A stretch of 64,000 nucleotides of DNA from Paratinospora sagittata. Lineage: Eukaryota; Streptophyta; Magnoliopsida; Ranunculales; Menispermaceae. The stretch covers positions 7,679,501 through 7,743,500 of the forward strand of contig CM069613.1 of the NCBI GenBank assembly GCA_035771175.1, written 5' to 3'. Within the stretch, counting starts at the first letter, position 1, and each line of letters begins with the position of its first letter. Both the position numbers and the translations under genes were made by a program. A model generated the notes under the pieces. That model saw only the letters and a program-made list of their open reading frames with translations, was not told the DNA's origin and did no database searches. This document shows positions 1-13,100 of the stretch, one piece after another.

Positions 1-218
1 AAAAGGAAAAGGTCACCTCGCCTTGCGACATCACAGCAAACTATAGTGTTTAAGATAACAAAAATGCAACTACCACCATAAATATGCATGCTGTATATTA
101 TTAATTTGCAAGGTAAGCAACGCGTTTTGCTTTTATTATTCTACCCATTATTACTATTGTACAAATAAAATCTAACATACAAGTAATTAATTTTAGTGTG
201 CCCAAAGCCCCTTAGCCT
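1..218. other. Flanking DNA, nothing recognised
   Basis: AT-rich sequence with no convincing reading frame. Its last nine bases (210-218) are the left target duplication of the adjacent MULE. Confidence 0.5.
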
Positions 219-384
219 GGGGCTTTTGACATGATTACTCCTAAAAAAAAAATTTTTTTACAAATACCATCAAAATACAAATAATGACTCATTTGCCATA
301 TTTTACTGTTTATTATACAGTTAGCACGCCAAACAAGCGTTATATCGGTGTCCAGGTGGCATTTTAAAGAATGCGTCAAAAGAC

Positions 385-1378
385 GGAGCTTTTGACATAA
401 TTACCCCTAAAAAAAAATAATTTCACAAATACCATCGAAATACAAATAATGATCTATTTGTCATATTTTACTGTTTATTGCACAGTCAGCCGGTCAAACA
501 AGCGCCACGTCAGCGCCCAGGTGGTATTTTAAAGAATGCGTCTTTTGAAAAGACGCATTCCCTTCATATTTCTTTTTTTTAAGTGGAAGGGAAGGCGTCT
601 TTTCAAAAGACGCATTCCCTTGCACTTGTAAAAAAAAAATTTTAATTTCTACTGCTTTTTTGACAAGGGATTTAAATTTTTTTTTTTAAAATCCCCTGCA
701 GTTCATGTCGATTTTAGCGGAAATTTACTTGTGAGTTCTAGTTCTCAAAAGCAGAAATTCCTTCCTGGTATTTCGGAGACTATTAAGTATTTGAGCTTGA
801 GCAATAACAAGCTCATGGGTTTCGCGTGGATATGTAGTTGAGCCTCCATAGTAATTGGCATCAAATGCTTCTGGAGATTCTCGTTGTTGCTGGATTCCAA
901 GATCTTCATTTTTTTTTTCATCAAAATTTAAATTTCCTCAAGTCCCTTTATCTTCTCCACTTCATTTTTCACAGAGTTTGCAGCGGAGCGATTCAAGGTA
1001 CTGTTAATAGAATTTAAATCCCTTGTCAAAAAAGAGCAGAAATTTAATTTTTTTTTTACAAGTGCAAGGGACGTCTTTTTAAAAGACGCAAAAGACGCCT
1101 TCCCTTGCACTTGTAAAAAAAAAAAAATTTGAAAGAAATGCGTCTTTTGAAAAGACGTCTTCCCTTCACTTAAAAAAAAATTATGAAAGAAATGCGTCTT
1201 TTAAAAAGACGCCTTTTGAAAAGACGCCTTCCTTAAAATGCCACCTGGGCACCGAAGTGGCGCTTGTTTGGCGCGCTGACTGTGCAATGAACAGTAAAAT
1301 ATGACAAATAGGTCATTATTTGTATTTTAATGACATTTGTAAAGTTATTTTTTTTAGGGGTAATCATGTCAAAAGTCC
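385..1378. mobile_element. Inner non-autonomous MULE nested in the outer one
   Basis: The ends are inverted copies of the family terminus (from about 385 rightward and 1378 leftward). The flanks carry a perfect 9-bp duplication, TCAAAAGAC, at 376-384 and 1379-1387. The target lies in the terminal region of the outer element. Between the inverted repeats lie several palindromic units built on GCGTCTTTT/AAAAGACGC, a leucine-rich-repeat coding fragment (701-841), and a short inverted duplication: the stretch around 648-685 recurs in reverse complement at about 1003-1042. It encodes no transposase. It looks like a small gene-fragment-carrying MULE (Pack-MULE style). Confidence 0.85.
701..841 (+). 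pseudogene. Captured leucine-rich-repeat gene fragment inside MULE
   Basis: An open frame of 46 codons ends in TGA at 839-841. The translation contains two LRR-like stretches, around VDFSGNLL and IKYLSLSNNKLMG, which match the plant extracellular LRR consensus (LxLSxNxLxG). It has no start, no kinase domain and no signal peptide, and it is bounded by MULE palindromes. It is therefore most likely a host exon fragment picked up by the transposon rather than a gene. The parent was probably an LRR receptor-like protein; I cannot say which one from 46 residues. Confidence 0.6.
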
Positions 1379-1387
1379 TCAAAAGAC

Positions 1388-2029
1388 GCCTTCCTTTCAA
1401 AATTTTTTTTTTACAAGAGTGTAAGGGTTCACCATTCTTTTTTTTTTAACAGCGGGAGAGTCCACCCGCCAAAGAATCTTTTTTTTCCTTTTTCTTTGTT
1501 TTCGTAACCACTCACGCTCTCCTCCCTCCCGCTAACTGTTCCTCTCTCTTTTTCTTTCTCACTCTTCTCTAACTTTGATGAAACCCAGATTTATCTGCTG
1601 TTAACTTAAGAACAGATCTACACACCGGCAACAACCAAGGTAATATGCAACTTCTCTTCACTCTCTACGTTACTGTTGCTTGACAAGTTACACATTATTG
1701 CATTCTCACTTCAGATCTTCCTTTTTTTTTTTATTTTGTGTTATTTTCTGGTCTGAATGTGATGCGATTTCTCGTGTTTTGACGACAATGTATAACTTGA
1801 AATCATTTTGATAAATGCGTGTTTGAAATTTGAAAGAAGGCAGTTTCAACTCGATTAATTTTCAGTGTTCTTTTTTCATCATCTTACATTTGAAAAAAAA
1901 AAAATTGTGAAGAAAAGACGCCTTCTCTTGCACTTGTAAAAAAAAAAAATATCTGAAAGGGAGGCGAAAATTTCTGAAGGAAAAGCGTCTTTTAAGACGC
2001 CTTTCATTTACTTAAAAAAAATATGAACC
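1388..2029. other. Internal region of outer MULE, leader-like
   Basis: A pyrimidine-rich stretch (about 1500-1575) is followed by a sequence ending CAACAACCAAG just before GTAATATG at about 1640. This resembles a 5' leader and a splice donor. A similar arrangement (CT-rich leader, then donor) sits inside the left end of the large MULE at 45420-45580. There is no coding sequence. It may be a remnant of the promoter and leader of an autonomous ancestor, or captured host DNA. Confidence 0.4.
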
Positions 2030-2187
2030 TTAAAATGTCACGTGGGCGTCGATTTGGCGCTTGTTTGGCGAGTTGACTGTGCAATAAATAGTAAAATATG
2101 ACAAATAAGTTATTATTTATATTTCGATGGCATTTGTAAAATTATTTTTTTTTTAAGGATAATCATGTTAAAACCCCTCCTTAGCTT

Positions 2188-2760
2188 GGTGGTAACCTTA
2201 ACACCTATAATAGTTGGTAAGGATGAAATCTTACCAAGAACAATAAAAGAGATTGTCTTTTCTTTGGACCTTACTGTCTATCTTTACTTTGATTTAGTGC
2301 CCAATTTTATAAGGCCTTCCTTAGTGCCTAAAGTATCTTCTCTCTAAATTAGTCTTGACTATATTCTTTGTATGTGTTCATCGGTGGGCAAAGTCTGTAA
2401 TATTGTATTAAAAAAATTAATATTAATATTATTTTTCATTTATTTATGCTACTATATTGCTAAAATTAGGAACTCGTCCTGTTTAACTTTCTAACTTTAT
2501 GCGTTGTATTCTTAGTTGACGTCCTTTACCTTATTAGATCAACAATGCTAAAAATACACCTATAAAAACTCAATATAAAAACCCAAGTGCATCTTGAGGT
2601 GATCTAATCGTATGGAACACTTAGTTTCTATCTTGGCCTTGATATATTTTTTTTTAATCAGCAGCATGACCCTAATTCTCATTTTCATTTTCAGATTATT
2701 ATGGACTAAACGACCCTACGGTTCAAGAAACCCAATAACAAAACTGAGAAATGTTCTAAT
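2188..2760. other. Intergenic, nothing recognised
   Basis: AT-rich DNA with only short chance reading frames. I see no element ends or gene. Confidence 0.5.
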
Positions 2761-2775
2761 AAGTATATGGTTCTT

Positions 2776-3050
2776 ACAAATATTAGTTAGTTTTAATAAC
2801 GTACATCCACACCCTTTCACCTAAAGTCAAAAGTTTGATTCTCTCCCTGTATAAATAAGTGAGAGTTTTTTCTCCTCTAATAAATGTAGGAGCGAGATCA
2901 TGGTAGTTGGTTCGTATGGTCATCATCCAGATCTTCTTATACCCTTCGCTATTGTGTTCGCCTTCTTAACCCTATTAAGGGGTCTCGACTTCTTTTAGTT
3001 CTAGTGCCATCATCTTCTAACCATGTGTTAACACTCAAAAAAAAAAAAAA
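2776..3050 (+). repeat. SINE-like retroposon with 15-bp target duplication
   Basis: An insert of about 275 bp ends in an A-rich run (3036-3050) and is flanked by a perfect 15-bp direct repeat, AAGTATATGGTTCTT, at 2761-2775 and 3051-3065. An A tail plus a long target duplication is the signature of LINE-driven target-primed insertion. A sequence resembling a Pol III B box (AGTTTGATTCTC) lies at about 2833; an A box upstream is weak. It encodes nothing. The size and hallmarks favour a tRNA-derived SINE over a processed pseudogene. Confidence 0.7.
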
Positions 3051-3065
3051 AAGTATATGGTTCTT

Positions 3066-4170
3066 GATTAGAGTAATACATCTAACTGGTGACTTGATCT
3101 AACAACCGCTATTGAAATTCCATTCCATGGTCTCTATCAGCAATCTATTTTCACATTCTTGGATAAGGATGGGATTAGAGGGCCTTGAAATGTTATCATT
3201 ACCTATGATCCAAGGCTTTGTTACATTTTTTTTTTTTGGACCCCACCACTTAAACAAAAAGAAAAGAAAACAATTGCCCCAAAAGGAAATGGATTTCAAA
3301 TTAGATTTTTGACAAATTGTCTTCCACGCCACTTTGGGTCTCCCATGGTGCCAGTTGAATATTAAGAAAAAGGTCATTGTGTTTTAAAAAACATGGAACT
3401 TTCTTGTGATTTCCAAACGCCACAAAAGCTATCCAAAACTTAGATGATATGGTTTCAAAAAATGAAAATAAAAAATAAAGAACTTAGATGATCTAACTAT
3501 CCCTATAATAGTCCCACTTTCGCCTTCCAACTCTCTGCACTGCTGGTAAGGCATCCCGGCCCCAACCTAAAAGTTGGGGTTGATCCTGTCTCCCTTTATA
3601 TGATAAATAAGTAGGAATTATATCCCCTAAATAAAGTTGGGGGCAAGTGTCCAGCTGCTGTCCGGGTCCTAAGTGCTTCATGCTGTAGCACCCGCCTCTG
3701 GTCTAACTAGGGGTCCCGTTCAATCTGATCTTGTATCAGTAGTCAGAAAAAAAAACGTTCCACTTCCCTCAAGAGGGAGAAATTTGAGATCTTATACATA
3801 AAACTTTCTCTAACCACACAATTAAAGCCTTTTCCAAAGCCGAAATTGTGAGTTGGCAAACCTGGGGCAATACCATTGGGATAGTTGCAACCTCAAATGA
3901 TCAAGTTGCTACATTAGTCAACTTTTGAGAAACATTGATCAGTAGGTAATGACCGGTGTATGCAGAATCAAAACTAAACCATTTTATTTATTAGATCCAG
4001 CAGTATGATTTTCCTCAAATTTCCATTTAATTAATGTCTATTACTGTCACAGCAGGAAACCAATTGCAATTACAGTTCTCAAATACAAAGTAAAGAAGCT
4101 CATTCAAATACAAAGTAAAGAAGCTGTGCATAATCTTGTTGTCTGAACAAAAGAATAGTATTCAGATACA
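3066..4170. other. 3' flank of the V-ATPase F gene, mostly featureless
   Basis: No gene is seen. A compact GC-richer stretch (about 3500-3745) contains a small hairpin (CCCAACCTAAAAGTTGGGG near 3572-3590) and may be an old repeat, but I find no ends or target duplication. A 24-bp segment ending in AAAGTAAAGAAGCT is tandemly repeated near 4080-4125. Confidence 0.4.
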
Positions 4171-7100
4171 TTAACGCCTTTCCGATGCCACTGATTCAGC
4201 AGAGAAGAGGTACTTCACTCGTGAGAGAACTGAATCATGTGTTGGATCATATGGATGGTCCTTGGAAGGGATCTCCAAAATTGCGGGAATTGGCTTGTTG
4301 TAGCCATCAACTAGGAACCTTATCATATTGGCCACCTGAAAAATGAGGTAGAAATGGGCTTCTCACAAAACAGTTGGACTTACAAACCAAAATATTCAGA
4401 AAAAATATATAGTGGGAAGAATTTGCAATTCAATTCATCAGATAATAACAGATTCTCAACAATCAATTGGTAAAAAATTGGGACCAGAGGATCTTTAACA
4501 ATATTGATGCCAAGCAATTATTACAGACAAAATATGCAGAAAAAGCTCAGAGAAGAAGTGGTGGTTGTCCCCACATGCATTATAATGCAAATAAAAGGCT
4601 TCAAGATGAAGCAATCTTTTCTTAAATATTTGATGAATAGCATTCATAGGCCTCTGCACTATCAAGAAGGCAAACGTAAAGGCGTTATCCATTTTAGAGA
4701 GGAAATAGGTAATATAAACTGTGAAAGAACTTTTCATTCTTCACGTTCCATGAAAGAGAATCAATTGAGAGCATGTCAGATGGATAAAAGCTGATTCATT
4801 AAAAACTCAGTTAGTAGCTTGACTCCTTAATCACTTGAAACAGATTCATTTTTCTTTCTTAAGTTTTTTCCTTTTTTTTTTTGTTCTTTGTAGGGCGCCT
4901 TTTTTATTTTTTGTGGGTCAAATGGAGATATTTACAATTAGGAAGGACTTTGTGCCAGTTTGAAATTTTCCTTCAAAGAGACTATGCTGCAAGTTACTAA
5001 GGAACAAACTTACTAAAATCCAAGAGAAATCAATAATTTACACATACAGGATTAAGAAAAAAGGGCAGTTATATACAAATTCAATTAAGATTTTGAAAGA
5101 GATTAAAGGGTAAAAGTTTCCCTCCACCCAAAAGAAAAAAGAAAAAAGAAAAAGAAAATTTAAGGGAATATATAGGAGGCCATCATACATCTACATTTGA
5201 AAATTTTAGCACAAGAAATGATTCATGTTAAAACTTAAAAGATATGAAACTTCATCAACCTTCCAATGTTCAGACTCCTCAAGCTACTAATACATCAAAC
5301 CAAGTATTAGGTGTTTATCCATTTATCAAACTTCAGGTAGTAACGTCTCTCTAATAAGGTAATACATAAAACTCAAATGATGTTTATCATTGTCCATAAC
5401 AAAAATCTAATAAAAGCAAACTATCGAGCACAACCACAAAAAATATATTTGCAAAAAAAAAAAAAAAGGAACTAATTCCAACACTCAATTTACGTCTTAT
5501 GGCACTTGAGTTTTCAATATTTGAAAGAAAGATCCATTACAAAACCTCGAGAAATCATGACCAATCATTAGGTACTATGGTCATCCTATCCAACTTTAAT
5601 CACATCTGGAAATTCAAATCATTAATAATGCCTTCATCAAAAAGCTCTTTTGTCAAGATTAATATATCTTGCATTTCCTAGTCTTTGATGTGAACTTGCT
5701 CTCTCTCCCTCCCTCCCTCCCTCCCCTTTCTTTCTTTCCTTGCTTTTCCTTTATTTTCTTTTTTTTTTCATATTTTGTGCTGCCTCCCATGCATTCCAAT
5801 ATGTTCACATGACAACCAACTACGTGGTTGGTCTAAAATTTGGATTGGAACCTTTTGTAGTACAGGAACATTACTACCAATAATTGCCAATTTAAGCGAA
5901 TTGGTGAAGACAAAGTTCAAAGAAAGAAATGCAACATAGATTGCAGGTTTGTGTGAGGCCATGAACCTTCCTTCGTAAGTGGGAGTCAATGAATTCAAAT
6001 TCCATCCCAAGGGAAAAGTATCCTTCCCATTAACTCATCCAGTTTATGAGGATCGTGAGATATGTACATGCTTTAAGGAATTACTCAAATGCTCAAGAAT
6101 ATCCTCAGTCATTAAAAAAATTATATACTGCTTAATGATCTTGTAACTATTGAACTTTCTAACAAAGACACAATTGATGGTCAAAAAGAATTCTCAGACA
6201 CGGATGAAGTTGGACATAACAATCATAGCCTCATCAAGTTGAACATGACAATCATCTTAGTAAATACACCTAATGAATTCTTTTACTGTCCAGAAACTAA
6301 AGTACCATAGAAGCCAACTAATTATTGAACATAATTTTTTCTTTATATTGCTTGAGGTTGTTCAGATAGTTTAGTTTCATCAAACATTTCCACCAAACAT
6401 CAATAACTAACACACTTTTGATGTATAACGTATTTTAGAATTTTTTTTATTTTAGTTTATTTTTTTAGAGAAGTTTATATTTTGATATATTTAATATTTA
6501 TTATTTAAGTGTATTAAAAAGTGTTTTAGAAATGTCTAAATAGAGTTCTAATAGGATTAGGAAGTTGTTATTATGTTATAGATAGCTTAGGAAACTTATT
6601 TTAGATGTTTTAGTTAGTTTCTAAGTTGTTTTAGGGAAGTTATCTACATAAAGAGCTCCAATTACGAAATTTAGGAGATGAAGATCAATTTTTTTTCCCT
6701 TTGAATATTTTATTCAATAAAATATATATTTCGTTATTTTTTTTTTGAGTATTTTCGTTCTTCCTTCTACAACGAATCTACATCACTTTTTATTCCAAAT
6801 TGAACTGTTTGGGGGCTAGGTAAATAAAAATGGGATTCAAACAAATGAATCAAAGAGTTCACATAAGTTATTTGAACCATGTGTACATAAGTATGCTCGA
6901 AGGTTAGGATCCATTAAGTCCATATACTCGTGGAATTCGACTTAGAATCTTGCTCATATCCATTTGGACCAAGGTGAAGTTTTAAAATGGGTCCATTTTT
7001 GTGAACATGGTCTCATCAAGGATATTTGTCCAGCTCTTGGATAACTTATAGTAAATTTCAACCTTAGAACATATACTCAAGGACTAAAAATTAGCCGAAT

Positions 7101-10100
7101 TTCGGCGAAATTAGCCGAATTTTTTCGGTTTTTTTACCATCGAAGCGAAAAGTGGAATGTAAAATAAAAAATGCAAAAATTCGCTAAATAATTCAATAAA
7201 CTTCGACAACTTCGACGAAATTCAATAAACTTCGACAAAAGTTTAGTTTTTCAATAAAAAAAATGCAAAAATTCGAGCAAAAATTCGATAAAATTCGACA
7301 AAATTCGATGAAATTAAACAGAGAAGTAAAAAAGATGTTACTTCATCAATAAAAAACAAAAAAAAAACACTAATAATTATGTATTATTTTCAACTTCATC
7401 AACCAACATAGCAATATAAATTTTAAAAAATAATTTAACAAGTTAACAAATTATGTAGTTTATGGGATATGCTTTACCAAAAAAAAAAAAACGAGCAAAA
7501 TAAATAAATAGTTAAAGTCGAAATAAGATAAAAACTTAAAAATAAATTAAAAGATTTCCTAAAGTCATCTTTTTTTAGTTAACTCTTATGAAACAAGATT
7601 AATAAACAACACATTCAAATAATAAACTAATAAATTAAGCATGATAGAATTCAAACTAGTAAAGTATATGGTCGAGAAGCAAGCCACCACAAAATTAAAT
7701 ATCAAAATAAAGAAAACAAATTAAGACCAAAAGCCGTCATTCAAATTCATCAACTCACTTAACAAGATTGATTTTGTTAGGTCGCTTATTGATATTATTA
7801 TGTATTAAAAGTGTCTATTTATATTAGTTTTTAGCTTATACTACAACAAATTTAGATATTTAAGCATATATGCAAAAATTCTCTAAACTTCTCTAATTTA
7901 GCAAATTTTTACAAAAATTCTCCATGTCGAATTAAACTTCTCCGAATTAATTCTGATTTTTTAAGGTCGAAGTTTAGGGCGAAATCGAAGTTTTGTACCT
8001 TGCATATACTTAAAGGGGAACAAAAACTTATTAATGCATCATTCTTCAGTATGTTCTCAATTATGCTGCACTTTTTCTGCTTTTGTTCTATTTATTTTGG
8101 ACAAGTGTCTACCGAGTCATACACCTTTCTACTCTCCAGTCAAATCAACCAATATCATGGCTATAACAAGGATGGAGTTCCTTGCACCATGTGAGTTGTC
8201 CATAACAATTATGATCCATTCCACTCACTAATTTAGCTCTCAATACAGGATCATTGAACAAGGGTTTCGTTATTATTGGATAGGTGAATTCTTTTAAACA
8301 TACCACCCCAAGGAACCAGAGATTTTAATCATTTGACTAGAGCAAGAATCAAAGGAATCATATAGATCATACTCCTATCTACTCTCTAGTCAATTCAACC
8401 AACTACAAGAAGGATGGGGCAAGGGAATTCCCCAAGGTAAAGGATTATTTCCAGAAATTCATAAATAGTGAAATAGTGATTTAATATGACTGAAATTAGA
8501 AAGAGAAGATAGCTCCAGGCAATACAAGGCATACACACGAGTTAAGTAGGATAATAAAAGTAAATGATCTGGCAAGTATAAAACAGTCGTAAGTCCACAT
8601 GCTATTCCAAATATCCAATAGAATCAAGATTTAAGAGATACATATCAATAGAAACTAATTATCATAAGTAAAGAGAGATCTCACATATTGGCTAATCAAC
8701 ACAATGGCAACATCCTCCTTTGTGGTGAAATCTTTGAATGCATCTTCAATGGCTTTCATCGTTGTTTCTATAAGAAAAGGAGAAGAATCATCAATTCCCA
8801 ATAACTAGTGACATCTCTTCACAATTTACTTGTCAACCATACAAGTGTCATTTATGCCCCCTTCAAATAAATGTGCTTCGTCCAATTAATCGACAAAGCT
8901 ACAGAGCTTCATTCACACAAAGTGAAGTAAATAAGACCAAATGGTACACGAAACAACAAAAGAATTTTTAGCAGGTGAACACGTACATATGACTTCTGAT
9001 GAACAGATGATAAACTGAAAAGTTGCAGTTATGAGAAGCCATTTGCAAATAAAATAGCTTTTGTTAATAAAACAAAAAACAAGAAAACAAATGTCAACAA
9101 TATCCAATGTGATTCAAATACTTGTATGTCCACATAAACATCTCAACGACCACATGCATGCTCTAAAACATTATATGTGAAAATTTCCATTTTAAATCTT
9201 AGGATGCACATGACATCAACATATTTTTCCAGATCTGATACAATGCCAAGTTATTTAGAAACTGCATCTTAATAAGTTCAGGCACCACATGTTCTACATA
9301 ATCTTTTTTATGTATTGGTAATAGCCACAGGATAAAAGCCTTTCAACGAAAATCTTGATCAGTATAGTATTCCACATTCTGACAAAAAGCAGCCTAAAAA
9401 CTCCATTTCTAATTAATCAAACAATCCATCTTCCTCCCTTTCCTCTTGCAGACGGGCTATTGAAGTTGTTACAACAAAATGCAAATTTCAAATGAACTCA
9501 ATCCAGAGAAGGTTTTGCTTGAATGGACCAATCACAACTAATCTATTTTGAGAAAATATATCTGAAAAGTTTATGATGCAGGGACGCATGACACACGTGT
9601 ATAACGTGTTTTATCATGTTTTTTTATGCTTTCTATTTAAGTTTCCTTTTTTAGATAAGTTTCTATTTTGGTAAAATTCTATTTTAGTAGTAGTTCTAGA
9701 TAGTTTCTAAAATTTGTTTTTATTATTTAAGATGTATTAGAAAGTGTTTAGAAGTGTCTAAATAGAGTTATAATAGAATTGGAAAGCAACTATGTCATAC
9801 ATAGCTTAAAAATCTTATTTTTAAGCGTTTTAGGAAGTCTTAAAGATGTTTAAAGGGAATTATCCATATAAAGAGCTCCAATTGCAAAAATTCAATTCAA
9901 TCAATTAATATATCAACTATCTTTCTCTTTGAGTATTCTATTTAATAGAAATCGATTTTGGTTATTCCTTTTTGGTATTTTCGTTCTTGCTTCCGCGACA
10001 AATTTCCGTCAAAATTGGTGTCAAAGTCAGGTTTGATCTTGCTCTTTTTCGTTAATGATGTCACAGAGGAGAGGAAGACCCGCAATCAATCTTCAAGTCA

Positions 10101-13100
10101 ATGAACTTAAAGAACTAGTAACCAACAATGCAAAACCGTTTATCAACTATTGGAAGTTATTTCACGCTTAACGTTGTCACAACAACAACTACAAGAGTCA
10201 ATCCTAGTCTATGACAGGAAAAAAGTCATACGTTCTCACTGCAATCTTACAGTTTCATCCCACGATTCAGAGCAGGGGTCCGAATCTAACCAATTCCATG
10301 CGGTTAACCAAGATCTCAGGGATCCCTGCTATCGCAGATACTTGCCAACACCACGACCTCACCATGAGGTTCGCTCCACACTAACTGACATAGATGATTG
10401 GGTCAAAACTTGGGTATGATACAACCATCGTGATGGTCTAGGCACACCAGTTTGACATTGGAATATTGCCCATAGTGAAAATTATGAACAAGTTCCTTCA
10501 CTGGATTTTCTACATCATCTAGAAATATAGGAGCAGGCACAATTTGATCGTCTAGAGTGCCGAGAACCTTGTTTTTGCCATTCGCAAGGTTAAGAAGGAA
10601 CAAAAAAATGAAGCGTATAAGAACTCCGCCTCGAGGACGAGCTCTTCTCAAGTTAGGAGAATTAATGTGGGGACGAATGACACACAAGCATAATATGTTT
10701 TACCATGTTTTTTATGCTTTCAATTTAAGTTTCCCTTTTTTTTAGAGAAGTTTCTATTTTGGTAGATTTTTATTTTAGTGGTAGTTCTAGATAGTTTCTA
10801 AAATTTGTGTTTATTTTTTAAGGTGTATTAGAAAGTGTTTAGAAGTGTCTAAATAGAGTTATAATAGAATTGGAATGTTGCTATTATTTTACTATTATTT
10901 TATAGATAGCTTGGGAAACTTATTTTAAGCGTTTTAAGAAGTTTCTAAGTTTTTTCAAGGGAGCTATCTATATAAATAGCTCCAATTACATAAACTCAAT
11001 TCAATCAATCAATATATCAACTATCTTTCTCTTTAAGTGTTCTATTGAATAGAAATCAGTTTTAGTTATTCCTTTTGGGTATTTTCAAACTTGCTTCTGC
11101 GATGAATTTACATCGGTTCAGCTAAATTTTTTAATCTCTTTGTTTACCTTTCTTTCTTTGTTGCTCATCTATTAAAGATATTCAGCAAGTTCTACTTATA
11201 AATTATGTACCAAAGACTCTGAATGTTGATTTGATTAACTGTTATGTGAAGCATTTGGATGGATACAAACAAAAAGGAGGCTGAACTAATGCATGATTAA
11301 CTCCTACTTTTGACCAAAAATTTCCTGATTCACATAGAAAGTTTTGATTAAACCAATTTTATGTAAAAATGATATACTATGTGAAGAGATTGTAACACAA
11401 AAACTCATCTATTTTTGAACTGTTTACGTACTCAAATTATTCACAAATATCAATAGAGAAAAGGGTCAGTCCAACATTATTTAATCGCCTTACTATTTTT
11501 TAATAGGTTAAACATTACATAAAGTTGATAGTTTTAAAGGATGGTTTTATTTGTATTTTGTAAGACAATCATCCTCATAAAAAATTGGCATATTTTAACC
11601 TCTTTTGTTTTCTTGAGTGATTATAATGTTTTTCATCCTTTTCCTTTAGCCCGACCATTTGGAAAGCTCAAGTAAAGGTGCTAGGGTGGTTGGTGGCTCA
11701 TAATAAGCTCAGCACATGCAATGTTCTCCAAGTGTGATCCTCTTGTCCCTTGTATTCTCCACATTGTTGTGATCTTTGCATGCAAGATAAGGAGTCTTCA
11801 GAGAATTTGTTTTTTCAATGTGCTTTTGCCAAATCCTTGTTGTCCAAGTGGTTATGGTTCTCTGACGGCAAGTTGCTCCATCAAATTGTGAGGAGTGCTT
11901 TTCTCTTAACCAATTAGGTGGATGTCAAAAAAGGTCTTTAGAAATTGGAAGGGTAGCTTTCTTTGCAACTCCATGGTCCTTTTGGAGTGAGAAATCTCAA
12001 AATATTTAGAAATAGATCTTGTGCAACAATTTCTGTCTGGGTGTCATATAAGCTCTTAATGTCTAGTTGGGTGGTGTATTTTGGTCTTGCAAATGGGTAT
12101 CCTATATCAATTTTGCTAAGGGATTGGGCAAAATTAATGTAATTTCTTTCGGTTTTATGGATGTGGGTTGGAGAACTGCTGGTGCTCCTTGGCCTTCTAA
12201 GGTGTATTTCTTATTATGTTTAATATAATTTTATCTTGTTTCCTCTCAAAAAAAAAAAAACTGTAAATTACAAGCATGACTTTCCATGAGTTAATGGGTC
12301 TTGAATCGTGTAAAGTTCATACTATTCTTGGGCTTTGAGATTTTAGCTGAGGAGTCAACCAGTTGAGTTTCTCCACATGAGGAGACATCATGTAGAGGGA
12401 GAAGAGATGCAGTGGTTACTTATTTTTTTTAGTTCACTTTAGAAGTTTTTTAGGACCATTTTTGGCAAGGTTTTGGACCGGACCAACTTCTTGCTTTCAA
12501 TGTATGATCTTTTTCCCTTTTATTTGGTTGTCAATTATTGACTAAAATATAACATAAATGTAATCATTGACAATCATCAAAATCATTGGCAAGGAATAGC
12601 ATAAGAAGACAATCAAAGTAGAAAAAATAAAATAAAATCAATTGCATCTACATGTCCACATATGTCCTTTTTTTTTTTATAGTTGTGGTTATCCATGGTT
12701 TAGATTCATTAAGCTAATTTATAGGGTGCCTGCAGTCCCCCGCCCCATACACAAGGCATGCTGTCATATTGAGACTTGGGCTTTTTCGTGAAAATCATGA
12801 ACTTGTTGAAGTACAAGTCTAAGTCAACACGTGAATCTTGATTTTTTACATCACCAAAATCGTTAAACCGTTTCTTCTAAAAAAGTTATTGCAAGAGGTG
12901 GTAATCCTGGTGTAGTGAACCAAGGACTTTATTTTCCCTATTGTTGGCATTTTAAATATAATTTGGTCACAAGTTATTTAAAATATTCTGATGAGTTTTA
13001 ACAGTAATTAGAATTTAGAACCTGCTTGTTTGGGTGATTAAAAGCTCTTTCTTGGTTTACTTTCTGGGTGGAAAATGCTTTTACACCCATTTGGCAACTA

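Larger units (their letters stand above)
219..2178. mobile_element. Outer non-autonomous Mutator-like element (MULE)
   Basis: The left end begins GGGGCTTTTGACATGATTAC and the right end is its inverted counterpart, finishing at about 2178. The inverted repeats run about 150 bp (219-384 and about 2030-2178) and contain the same AATGACYCATTTG and ACTGTTYATTGCACAGT blocks as the large MULE at 45068-52557. The flanking 9-mers are CCTTAGCCT (210-218) and CCTTAGCTT (2179-2187), one mismatch, which fits the 9-bp duplication typical of Mutator elements. The element is interrupted by a second family member at 385-1378. No transposase is encoded, so any mobility must have depended on an autonomous relative. 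The right end is somewhat diverged, so the exact last base is uncertain by 1-2 bp. Confidence 0.82.

Noticed and set aside
10150..10745. Frames inside the short LTR retrotransposon
   Set aside because: They are small, out of phase with each other and carry no gag or pol motif apart from the end-of-pol-like nucleotide pattern before the LTR.
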